Below are positions 1-5,754 of a stretch of 7,291 nt of DNA, one piece after another. Source of the DNA: an uncultured Collinsella sp. (GTDB lineage Bacteria; Actinomycetota; Coriobacteriia; Coriobacteriales; Coriobacteriaceae); contig CABRWN010000108.1 in assembly GCA_902474645.1 (NCBI GenBank), positions 1 through 7,291 of the forward strand, in the 5' to 3' direction. A model generated the notes under the pieces. The model saw only the letters and a program-made list of their open reading frames with translations, did not search any database and was not told where the DNA came from. Each line of letters opens with the position of its first letter. Within the stretch, counting starts at the first letter, position 1. Made by a program: the position numbers and the translations under genes.

Positions 1-19
1 AAGCGTACCTCCGACGCTT
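1..19 (-). promoter_or_regulatory. Possible ribosome binding site or small hairpin downstream of purN
   Basis: On the minus strand GGAGG (8-12) is followed by 7 nt to the window edge, a fitting distance for a start codon just outside. This suggests that another gene follows purN in the same direction, perhaps another pur gene. The site lies in the loop of a 6-bp inverted repeat, AAGCGT (1-6) and ACGCTT (14-19), which could partly hide it. There is no terminator in the 41 bases after purN. Confidence 0.35.
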
Positions 20-41
20 AACCGCCAACACAAACCAACGA

Positions 42-740
42 CTAGCGCGTCGGATCCACGGCGACCTTGCCGCTCTCCAGCACGTGAACGCGACCGTCGG
101 CGAGCATCTGCACGACCTCGGGATACAGCACGTGCTCGATCGCGTGGATGTGCTCCTCGAGCGTGTCGACGTCCCAGCCCTCCTCGACAGCCAGCGCACG
201 CTGGGCGATGATGGGGCCGTTGTCGTAAATCTCGTTGGCAAAGTGCACGGTCACGCCGGTCACCTTGACGCCGCGAGCAAACGCATCGTCGATCGCATGG
301 GCACCGGTAAAGCTCGGCAGCAGCGCCGGATGCAGGTTGACCACGCGATTGGGGAACGCCGCCAGCAGCGGCGTGTGCACCATGCGCATGTAACCGGCCA
401 TCACCACGTACTCGCAGCCGCGCTCGAGCAGCTCGTGCGCGATGATCTCGTCGGCGGCGATGGGGTCGGCATAGACATCCTTGGACAGCGTGAGCGTCTG
501 GATACCCGCACGCTCGGCGCGCTGCAGGCCCTTGGCCGAAGGGCGGCTCGACACCACAAGCTCAATCGAGGCGTTGAGCTTGCCAGCGGCGATCAGGTCG
601 ATCAGCGCCTGCAGGTTGGTACCCGAACCGCTGATGAGCACGCCGATCTTGAGCGGCTCGGCCGCATCGGTGCCGGTCGGACGGGTGTAGGGCACAAAAC
701 CCAGACCCTCGGCGGCAGCTATCTGCTCGTTAGCGCTCAT
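42..740 (-). CDS. purN: Phosphoribosylglycinamide formyltransferase (GAR transformylase), PurN
   Basis: This 232-residue cytoplasmic enzyme transfers the formyl group of 10-formyltetrahydrofolate to GAR, the third step of IMP synthesis. The Rossmann-like start KIGVLISGSGTNLQAL lies at residues 31-46. The family signature NLHPALLPSFTGAH is at 135-148, with the catalytic Asn135 and His137. The formyltransferase signature GVTVHF...YDNGPII is at 162-178, with Asp173 matching the catalytic Asp144 of the E. coli enzyme. About 30 residues precede the usual PurN start, so the N-terminus is longer than in most bacterial homologues. The ATG at 740 is the only Met before the domain. It overlaps the purM stop by 11 bp and has only a distant, weak AAGG upstream, so translation is probably coupled to purM. 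The family call is near certain; the exact start is less so. Confidence 0.96.
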   Translation of the reverse strand: MSANEQIAAAEGLGFVPYTRPTGTDAAEPLKIGVLISGSGTNLQALIDLIAAGKLNASIELVVSSRPSAKGLQRAERAGIQTLTLSKDVYADPIAADEIIAHELLERGCEYVVMAGYMRMVHTPLLAAFPNRVVNLHPALLPSFTGAHAIDDAFARGVKVTGVTVHFANEIYDNGPIIAQRALAVEEGWDVDTLEEHIHAIEHVLYPEVVQMLADGRVHVLESGKVAVDPTR

Positions 741-1833
741 CGGAGTACACGACCTTACCGGAGCCCTCGACGCACTTACCCACGCGGAACGGCTTCTCGC
801 CCAGCGCGACCAGAGCCTCGGTCACGGCAGCCTCGTCCTCGGAGGCGACGATCAGGCACAGGCCGACGCCCATGTTGAAGGTCTTGCATGCCTCGTTGGG
901 CGCGAGCTCGGCCTGACGCGACACGTAGGTGATGACGGGCGGAACATCCCAGCCCATCTCGGCGCCGTTGCGGGTGACCACGGCGTCGACGTCGTCGGCA
1001 AGCGCGCGGTTGAGGTTCTCGGTGATGCCGCCGCCGGTGATGTGGGCAATGGCGTGCACGTTGGCACCACCGCGGAGCAGCTCCAGAATCGGCTTGACGT
1101 AGATGCGCGTGGGAGCCAGCAGAGCGGCGGCCAGCGAAGCACCGCCGAGCTCCTCGAGCGGACGGCTTAGTTCCTCGGCCTTAGCGGCGGCCTCGGGCGT
1201 GCCCGGCTTGATGCCGTCGACACCGATAACCTTGCGCACGAGCGAGTAACCGTTGGAATGCACGCCGGTAGAAGGCAGGCCCAGGATCACATCGCCGGGG
1301 CGAACGTTCGCGGGGTCGAGCATCTTGGGACGATCGACAACACCCACGGTAAAGCCGGCGAGGTCGTAATCGGCGGGGGCCATGACGCCCGGGTGCTCGG
1401 CCATCTCGCCGCCCACGAGCGCGCAGCCCGCGAGCTTGCAGCCGTCGGCCACGCCCTTGATGATCTTTGCCATGTGCTCGGCCTCAATGTGACCGATGGC
1501 GACGTAGTCCAGGAAGAACAGCGGCTCGGCGCCCGAAGCCAAAATGTCATTGACGCACATGGCGACCAGGTCCTGGCCCACCGTCTCGTGACGGTCCATG
1601 ATCTGGGCGAGCACGAGCTTGGTGCCCACGCCGTCGGTGCCGCTGATCAGGATCGGGTCTTCCATATCCTTGAGCGCGGCGGCCGAGAACAGGCCACCAA
1701 AGCCACCGATGCCGCCGATGACCTCGGGGCGGTTGGTGTCCTTGACCATCTGCTTAATAGCGTCGACGGCGCGGCCACCCTCGGCGGTATCGACGCCGGC
1801 GTCCTCGTACGTCACATGCTTGCTATCGCTCAT
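730..1833 (-). CDS. purM: Phosphoribosylformylglycinamidine cyclo-ligase (AIR synthetase), PurM
   Basis: This 367-residue enzyme closes the imidazole ring, converting FGAM and ATP to AIR, step 5 of IMP synthesis. Visible motifs in order: YEDAGVD (residues 9-15), the ATP-binding GTDGVGTK (65-72), VNDILASGAEPLFFLDY (94-110), GGEMAEHPGVM (141-151, usually GGETAEMPG), GLPSTGVHSNGYSL (185-198), HITGGG (264-269) and FNMGVG (319-324). Length is a little over the usual 340-350. The frame stays open upstream to 1962 with several Mets, but the ATG at 1833 is preferred. A purine-rich GGAGAGGAAGG lies 5 nt before it, and the homologous MSDSKHVTYEDAGVD region begins there. It follows purF by 156 bp and overlaps purN by 11 bp. 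Confidence 0.97.
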   Translation of the reverse strand: MSDSKHVTYEDAGVDTAEGGRAVDAIKQMVKDTNRPEVIGGIGGFGGLFSAAALKDMEDPILISGTDGVGTKLVLAQIMDRHETVGQDLVAMCVNDILASGAEPLFFLDYVAIGHIEAEHMAKIIKGVADGCKLAGCALVGGEMAEHPGVMAPADYDLAGFTVGVVDRPKMLDPANVRPGDVILGLPSTGVHSNGYSLVRKVIGVDGIKPGTPEAAAKAEELSRPLEELGGASLAAALLAPTRIYVKPILELLRGGANVHAIAHITGGGITENLNRALADDVDAVVTRNGAEMGWDVPPVITYVSRQAELAPNEACKTFNMGVGLCLIVASEDEAAVTEALVALGEKPFRVGKCVEGSGKVVYSDER

Positions 1834-1838
1834 CTGAG

Positions 1839-1849
1839 CCTTCCTCTCC
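1839..1849 (-). promoter_or_regulatory. Ribosome binding site that fixes the purM start
   Basis: On the minus strand GGAGAGGAAGG ends 5 nt before the ATG at 1833. None of the upstream in-frame Mets (as far as 1962) has a comparable purine run at a suitable distance, so this site decides the purM start. Confidence 0.75.
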
Positions 1850-1856
1850 ACTACCG

Positions 1857-1875
1857 TGGCGCCGCGCGGGCGCCA
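1857..1875 (-). repeat. GC-rich hairpin in the purM leader
   Basis: TGGCGCC (1857-1863) and GGCGCCA (1869-1875) form a 7-bp stem around a 5-nt GCGCG loop. It lies just upstream of the purM ribosome binding site on the purF-purM transcript. There is no U-tract after it, so it is not a standard terminator. It might affect purM translation or mRNA stability; that role is inference only. Confidence 0.5.
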
Positions 1876-1901
1876 AACGGTGCTCATAGTTGCGTTCATT
1901 T

Positions 1902-1913
1902 TGGCGCGCGCCA
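1902..1913. repeat. 12-bp perfect palindrome in the purF-purM spacer
   Basis: TGGCGCGCGCCA reads identically on both strands. It lies between the purF-end inverted repeat and the purM leader hairpin and shares the GGCGC core with the latter. It could be a protein site or a chance GC-rich palindrome. Confidence 0.4.
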
Positions 1914-1949
1914 TAACAGCACGCGCCGTCATATCAACAAAACAGCAGG

Positions 1950-1992
1950 TAAAACCTACCAAAATAAACCTGTCCCCAAATGGCAGGTTTTA
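1950..1992 (-). repeat. Imperfect inverted repeat including the purF stop codon (REP-like)
   Basis: TAAAACCTACC (1950-1960) and GGCAGGTTTTA (1982-1992) are 11-bp arms around a 21-nt centre. On the minus strand, which is transcribed here, every position pairs (10 Watson-Crick and one G-U). On the plus strand the same position is an A/C mismatch. The TAA stop of purF is the outer end of one arm. A nested pair AAACCTG (1965-1971) and CAGGTTT (1984-1990) offers an alternative 7-bp stem with a 12-nt loop. It may be a dispersed intergenic palindrome or an intra-operon mRNA processing or attenuation element. It lacks the U-tract of an intrinsic terminator. Confidence 0.5.
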
Positions 1993-3660
1993 GGCCTCGC
2001 CGTGCTCCTCTTCCCAGCTGCGGTCGTCGTATTTCTCGACCACGGCGTCGTCGTCAAAATGCAGCGGCTTGTCCAGGTTGCGGGGCTTGAAGCCCTCCAT
2101 GAACTTGTCACGGCCAAAGCTCTCGGGAATCGCCACGGGATAGCGGCCGGTAAAGCACGCGTCGCAATAGCCGCCCTTGGGCATGACCTTCAGCAGGCCC
2201 TCGACCGAAAGGAAGGCCAGCGAATCGGCGCCGATATACTCGCAAATCTCATCGACCGTCTTGTTGGCGCTGATAAGCTGCGACTGCACGTCGGTATCGA
2301 TACCGTAGAAGCACGGCCAGATGACCTCGGGCGAGTTGATGCGGATATGAATCTCCTTGGCGCCGGCGTTGCGCAGCATCTTGACGAGCTGCACCATGGT
2401 GGTGCCGCGCACGATGGAGTCGTCGATGACGACCAGGCGCTTGCCCTCGATGTTGTCACGCAGCGGGTTGAGCTTCATACGCACGCCCATGGCACGCAGC
2501 TCCTGCGTAGGCTCGATAAACGTACGGCCCACATAGCGGTTCTTGATGAGGCCCTCGCCAAAGGGAATACCGCTCTCGTGCGAATACCCCTCCGCGGGCG
2601 GCAGGCCGGAGTCGGGCACGCCGATGACCAGGTCGGCCTCGACGGGCTCCTCATGTGCCAGCTGACGACCCATGTCATAGCGGCAGGCATAGACGCTCTT
2701 GCCGTTCATGATGGAGTCGGGGCGAGCGAAGTAGACCTGCTCAAAGATGCAGTTAGCAGGCTCTTCGGCGGCAGGCACGCCCTGCTCGGACACAAGGCCC
2801 TCGGCGCTGATGCGCAAAATCTCACCGGGACGAACGTCGCGGACGTACTCGGCGCCCACAATGTCGAGCGCGCAGGTCTCGGAGGCGACGACCCAGCCGC
2901 CGGCGCGGGTGACATGGGTGGTGGCGTCGACCGTCGCGGCGCCGTCCTGCGACGGCAGCTGCGAAACGGATGCGGCATCGGCCTGGTCCAGGCCCTCGTC
3001 CACCAGCTTGCCCAACACGAGCGGGCGAATGCCGTGCGGATCGCGGAATGCGTAGAGCGCCTGCTCGTTGATGAGCGTCATGGCGTAGCCGCCGCGCACG
3101 AGCTCCATGGTCTTGCGAATGCCCTCGCGCAGATGGCCTGTACGCTGAGCAAAGTAACCGATGAGTTTGGTCGCGACCTCGGAATCCGAGTTGGAGAGGA
3201 ACGGCACGCCCAGCTCGATAAGCTGGCGGCGCAGCTCGTCGGTGTTGACGAGGGTGCCGTTGTGCGCAAGCGCGATAATGACGCTATTGATGGTAGAGAG
3301 GTGCGGCTGAGAGGCTTCCCAGCTCTTGGCGCCGGCGGTGCCGTAGCGCACATGGCCCACGGCCAGCTGACCGGAGAGCGTCGACAAGTCGGCATTGGAG
3401 AACACGCGGTCGAGCAGGCCCAGATCCTTGCGGACCATAACCGTACCGCCGTCGCCCACGGCGATTCCCGCCGATTCTTGGCCACGGTGCTGCAGTGCAC
3501 GCAGGCCAAAGTACGTCAGTCGAGCCACGTCGCGATCGGGCGCCCAGACACCAAAAACGCCGCATTCCTCATGCAGCTGGTCGGAGTCCGGATCATACGT
3601 CGACATGGTGTTCACCTGTCCCGCGGCACGCTCGGCCGCGCGGATGGTTTCTTGAGACAT
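1990..3660 (-). CDS. purF: Amidophosphoribosyltransferase (glutamine PRPP amidotransferase), PurF
   Basis: PurF makes phosphoribosylamine from PRPP and glutamine, the committed first step of purine synthesis. The N-terminal Ntn-hydrolase glutaminase starts at EECGVFG; Cys33 is the expected nucleophile, exposed by removal of a propeptide. QHRGQESAG is at 57-65. The phosphoribosyltransferase domain carries the PRPP loop VVIDDSIVRGTT at 410-421. Cys304, Cys450, Cys499 and Cys502 fit the four 4Fe-4S ligands of the B. subtilis-type enzyme. At 556 residues it is longer than the usual 470-505. The extra length is an Ala/Ser/Asp-rich insertion of about 32 residues (within 218-256) and an acidic C-terminal tail. 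The ATG at 3660 has GAGGGGAT upstream. A second ATG at 3606, preceded by AGGTGA, would give 538 residues and a 14-residue propeptide, close to the B. subtilis length. First gene of the purF-purM-purN block. Confidence 0.97.
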   Translation of the reverse strand: MSQETIRAAERAAGQVNTMSTYDPDSDQLHEECGVFGVWAPDRDVARLTYFGLRALQHRGQESAGIAVGDGGTVMVRKDLGLLDRVFSNADLSTLSGQLAVGHVRYGTAGAKSWEASQPHLSTINSVIIALAHNGTLVNTDELRRQLIELGVPFLSNSDSEVATKLIGYFAQRTGHLREGIRKTMELVRGGYAMTLINEQALYAFRDPHGIRPLVLGKLVDEGLDQADAASVSQLPSQDGAATVDATTHVTRAGGWVVASETCALDIVGAEYVRDVRPGEILRISAEGLVSEQGVPAAEEPANCIFEQVYFARPDSIMNGKSVYACRYDMGRQLAHEEPVEADLVIGVPDSGLPPAEGYSHESGIPFGEGLIKNRYVGRTFIEPTQELRAMGVRMKLNPLRDNIEGKRLVVIDDSIVRGTTMVQLVKMLRNAGAKEIHIRINSPEVIWPCFYGIDTDVQSQLISANKTVDEICEYIGADSLAFLSVEGLLKVMPKGGYCDACFTGRYPVAIPESFGRDKFMEGFKPRNLDKPLHFDDDAVVEKYDDRSWEEEHGEA

Positions 3661-3701
3661 GGCATCCCCTCAGAGCCTCGTATTTTGGCGTTACCCGCCT
3701 T

Positions 3702-3730
3702 ATTATACGCACGGCGCGACGCGCTCCCCA
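3702..3730 (-). promoter_or_regulatory. Probable promoter of the purF-purM-purN block
   Basis: On the minus strand a perfect TATAAT occupies 3702-3707. A 17-nt spacer separates it from a poor -35 candidate, TGGGGA (3725-3730, 3 of 6 matches). Transcription would start near 3695, leaving a leader of about 35 nt before the purF ATG at 3660. That is too short for a riboswitch. The weak -35 suggests either an activator or low basal strength; this is inference. Confidence 0.6.
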
Positions 3731-3734
3731 GCGC
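3721..3734. repeat. Inverted repeat covering the purF -35 region
   Basis: GCGCT (3721-3725) and AGCGC (3730-3734) are 5-bp arms around CCCC. The dyad covers the -35 position of the candidate purF promoter, where an operator could sit. It is short and GC-rich, so chance occurrence is possible. Confidence 0.35.
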
Positions 3735-3848
3735 ATGAGCAGCGCTTTTTAAAAGCCCACCGAGCTAATAATCCGTTTTGCGGCCAAACATTTTATCGGT
3801 CTGTCCAGTGCCAGCGCCCGCGCCCCCAGATGGCCGCCGCGTCCACCG

Positions 3849-3896
3849 TTGGGAATTACAAAGCTGCAATTGGGACGTTCGTCCTGTCTTTTGGCA
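3849..3896 (+). repeat. Three hexamers at exact 21-bp spacing leading into the -35 box
   Basis: TTGGGA at 3849-3854, TTGGGA at 3870-3875 and TTGGCA at 3891-3896 each start 21 bp apart, about two helical turns. The third is the -35 hexamer of the 3946 gene promoter. The arrangement resembles same-face binding sites for an activator, but no known regulator motif is recognised. Confidence 0.4.
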
Positions 3897-3919
3897 GGTC
3901 GGCGGCGTATCCTTATAAC
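3891..3919 (+). promoter_or_regulatory. Promoter of the membrane-protein gene
   Basis: TTGGCA (3891-3896, 5 of 6) and TATAAC (3914-3919, 5 of 6) are separated by exactly 17 nt. The expected start near 3926 gives a leader of about 20 nt. GAGAAAGG at 3932-3939 lies 6 nt before the ATG at 3946 and serves as ribosome binding site. Confidence 0.75.
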
Positions 3920-3945
3920 CTACAACAAAGCGAGAAAGGTTCTGT

Positions 3946-5175
3946 ATGGATCGAAACGAACTCGACCCCAGCGTCCCCAGCGCCACGGAGGTCAAGAAGA
4001 TCCCGCTCATCATTAAGGTGTACGCCGTCCTGTGCATCCTGTCCGGCGTGGGCACGCTCCCGTCGGTCGCCGCCTTTATGTGGCAGGTCATTACCGCGCT
4101 CATCAACGGCAACGCCGCCGCCAAGCTCGGCGACAACACGCTCGTCGCAGTCGGCCTTATCGTCGCCGGCATCACGCTCTCTGCGGCAAGTGCCGTCATC
4201 CTGATCATCTTTGGCCTGGACCTTATCAAAAACCAGCGCCGCAACGCCGCCCGCCTGTCCTACATCCTTATTGCATTCACCGTCGTCGAGCTTTTGGTCG
4301 ACGTGATGCTCCAGGGTATCGGGCTCTTCTTGCTTCGTCCCGCGATTCAGCTCGGTATCCTCATCGCGCTTTCGGCCACCGTCGACCCCACGCTGCGCCA
4401 GGAGCGCGAACTGCAGCGCCGCCTGCAGGAGATGCTCGACCGCGACGCCGCCGCCGAGGGCATGCTCGGCCGCGATGAAACCGGCGAGGGCTATATCAAG
4501 CTCAACTACTTCAACCTGTTCTGGGTATTCCTCGTCTGCTGCGTGCTCGGCCTGATCGCCGAGGACATCTGGCACATGACGGTCGACGACCCAGGCGTCT
4601 ACCAGGACCGCGCCGGCATGCTGTTTGGTCCCTTCAGCCCCATCTATGGCTTTGGCGCCGTACTCATGACCATGGTGCTCAACCGCTTCTATAAAAAGAA
4701 TCCCATCATCATTTTCCTGGTAAGCGCTGTGCTCGGCGCGAGCTTTGAGGTGTTCGTGGGCTGGTTTATGCAGACCTCGTTCGGTGTGGTCTCGTGGAGC
4801 TACTCGCACATGAAGCTGTTCGGCATGCCCGACCCACTCGCCGTCCTTACGGGCGGACGCACCTGCACGGGCTTTGCCTGCCTGTGGGGCCTGGGCGGAC
4901 TCATCTGGATCAAGCTGCTGCTGCCCAGATTGCTCAAACTCATCAACATGATTCCGTGGAAGAGCCGCTACTCGGCTACCGTCATCTTTACCGTCATTAT
5001 GCTGGTCGACGGCGTCATGACGCTGCAGTCGCTCGACTACTGGTACCAGCGCGTCAACGGCACGGAGCCGGATATTCCCGTCGCGCAGTTCTACGGCAAG
5101 TATTTTGATAACGACTACATGGAGAACCGCTTCCAGAGTATGACCATGAGCCCCAAGGATGCGACGCGCGTGTAG
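3946..5175 (+). CDS. Polytopic membrane protein with putative ABC-transporter type IV (CmpB-like, PF06541-type) domain
   Basis: This 409-residue integral membrane protein shows about eight to nine hydrophobic segments, near residues 20-50, 66-95, 104-121, 126-143, 188-206, 226-246, 253-275, 307-327 and 343-362. A charged, probably helical linker (about 150-182, with RQERELQRRLQEMLDRD) separates an N-terminal membrane region from the C-terminal domain. That domain carries features typical of the 'putative ABC transporter permease' family: FGPFSPIYGFGAVL (227-240) and GGRTCTGFACLWGLGG (303-318), followed by a helix and KLLLPRLL. No ATPase or substrate-binding gene is adjacent, so transport is unproven despite the family name. 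I do not recognise the N-terminal part. It is the only plus-strand gene, with its own promoter and a good ribosome binding site. The family call is from memory of motifs. Confidence 0.8.
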   Translation: MDRNELDPSVPSATEVKKIPLIIKVYAVLCILSGVGTLPSVAAFMWQVITALINGNAAAKLGDNTLVAVGLIVAGITLSAASAVILIIFGLDLIKNQRRNAARLSYILIAFTVVELLVDVMLQGIGLFLLRPAIQLGILIALSATVDPTLRQERELQRRLQEMLDRDAAAEGMLGRDETGEGYIKLNYFNLFWVFLVCCVLGLIAEDIWHMTVDDPGVYQDRAGMLFGPFSPIYGFGAVLMTMVLNRFYKKNPIIIFLVSAVLGASFEVFVGWFMQTSFGVVSWSYSHMKLFGMPDPLAVLTGGRTCTGFACLWGLGGLIWIKLLLPRLLKLINMIPWKSRYSATVIFTVIMLVDGVMTLQSLDYWYQRVNGTEPDIPVAQFYGKYFDNDYMENRFQSMTMSPKDATRV

Positions 5176-5208
5176 CGCCACGCAATGCCGAGATTTTTCA
5201 ACGCACAG

Positions 5209-5250
5209 AAAAGCCCACTGGCAGACTGATTGAACTGCCAGCGGGCTTTT
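5209..5250. terminator. Bidirectional intrinsic terminator between convergent genes
   Basis: Arms at 5209-5224 and 5235-5250 pair over 16 positions with a 10-nt loop. They begin AAAAGCCC and end GGGCTTTT, so a U-tract follows the stem on either strand. One internal position is an A/C mismatch on the plus strand but a G-U pair on the minus strand. It lies 33 nt after the 3946 gene and 32 nt after the MoaE-like gene, and serves both. Confidence 0.9.
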
Positions 5251-5282
5251 GCTATAGATGGACTCGAATTGATCGCAAAGTC

Positions 5283-5699
5283 CTATGCCTCGCGCTCGAC
5301 CTCGCTCACACACTCATTTTTGATGGTACCGACGAGTGCCTGCAGCGCATCGACCACATGCGGGCGAATGTCTCCGCCAATGAGTACGAGCATGATGTCG
5401 TCGCCCACGGTAAGCTCGCCGCTCGCCAGCCACACGCGCACGTAGCCGATACCCGGCATCGCGCGCGTTGCCTCGATAGCGGCCTGCACCTTTTCGGCAT
5501 CGAAGCCAAACACCATGCCGCCTACCTTATGTCCAGGCGCCACACCATCTGTCTCGACCCCACGCACCTCGGACTTAGGCGTCGCACGCACCACGCCGTT
5601 GTGTGTCAGGTACATCCCGCAATCAGCCGCCGAAACATCGGCCTTGGCTTCGCGCAGCCAAGCATCAACCGAAGGCATCGATTTGCCATTCTCGAGCAT
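5283..5699 (-). CDS. MoaE-like protein (molybdopterin synthase large-subunit family, divergent)
   Basis: This 138-residue soluble protein resembles the molybdopterin synthase large subunit, which with thiocarboxylated MoaD converts cyclic pyranopterin monophosphate to molybdopterin. Matching stretches are NGVVRATP (34-41, like GKVRNHN of E. coli MoaE, with Arg38), GYVRVWLASGELTVGDDIMLVLIGGDIRPHVVDAL (85-119, like the RIGELWPGDEIVFVGVTSAHR region) and ALVGTIKNE (121-129). Lys127 aligns with the family lysine Lys119. The second lysine (Lys126 in E. coli) and the His of the HR pair seem absent. The function may therefore have drifted. AAGGAG places the second of two adjacent ATGs (5699) at 5-nt spacing; the first (5702) would have only 2. 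It follows the sortase gene by 55 bp without a terminator. No other molybdenum cofactor gene is visible. Confidence 0.7.
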   Translation of the reverse strand: MLENGKSMPSVDAWLREAKADVSAADCGMYLTHNGVVRATPKSEVRGVETDGVAPGHKVGGMVFGFDAEKVQAAIEATRAMPGIGYVRVWLASGELTVGDDIMLVLIGGDIRPHVVDALQALVGTIKNECVSEVEREA

Positions 5700-5754
5700 C
5701 ATTTCTCCTTTTGATTTCCAGGGTAGTCTTTTTGGGGTGGGGCTCCCGGACACT

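Noticed and set aside
1834..1962. An N-terminal extension of PurM from upstream in-frame Mets.
   Set aside because: The family region begins at the ATG at 1833, which has the ribosome binding site. The upstream part is non-homologous and overlaps the palindromic spacer.
1258..3738. An 826-codon open frame on the plus strand antisense to purM and purF.
   Set aside because: purF and purM are unmistakable on the other strand. The antisense frame is a by-product of GC-rich codon use, its translation is His/Arg/Gly-rich without any recognisable domain, and it crosses two genes and the spacer.
3732..3745. A GCGC...GCGC-TTTTT terminator-like run on the plus strand upstream of the membrane-protein gene.
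   Set aside because: The stem is only 4 bp and there is no plus-strand gene upstream for it to terminate.
3661..3945. A purine riboswitch or other structured leader for purF.
   Set aside because: The best promoter leaves only about 35 nt of leader, and no purine-aptamer-like core was seen in the spacer.
3913..5313. A 466-codon open frame on the minus strand antisense to the membrane-protein gene.
   Set aside because: The plus-strand product has clear membrane segments, family motifs, a promoter and a ribosome binding site. The antisense product is rich in Asp, His and Glu and has no motif, and its frame runs through the terminator.
5700..5754. Possible terminator or promoter in the C-rich and A-rich spacer between the sortase and MoaE-like genes.
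   Set aside because: No stable stem precedes the A-run on the transcribed strand and no paired -35/-10 boxes are visible; the 55-bp gap fits simple co-transcription.
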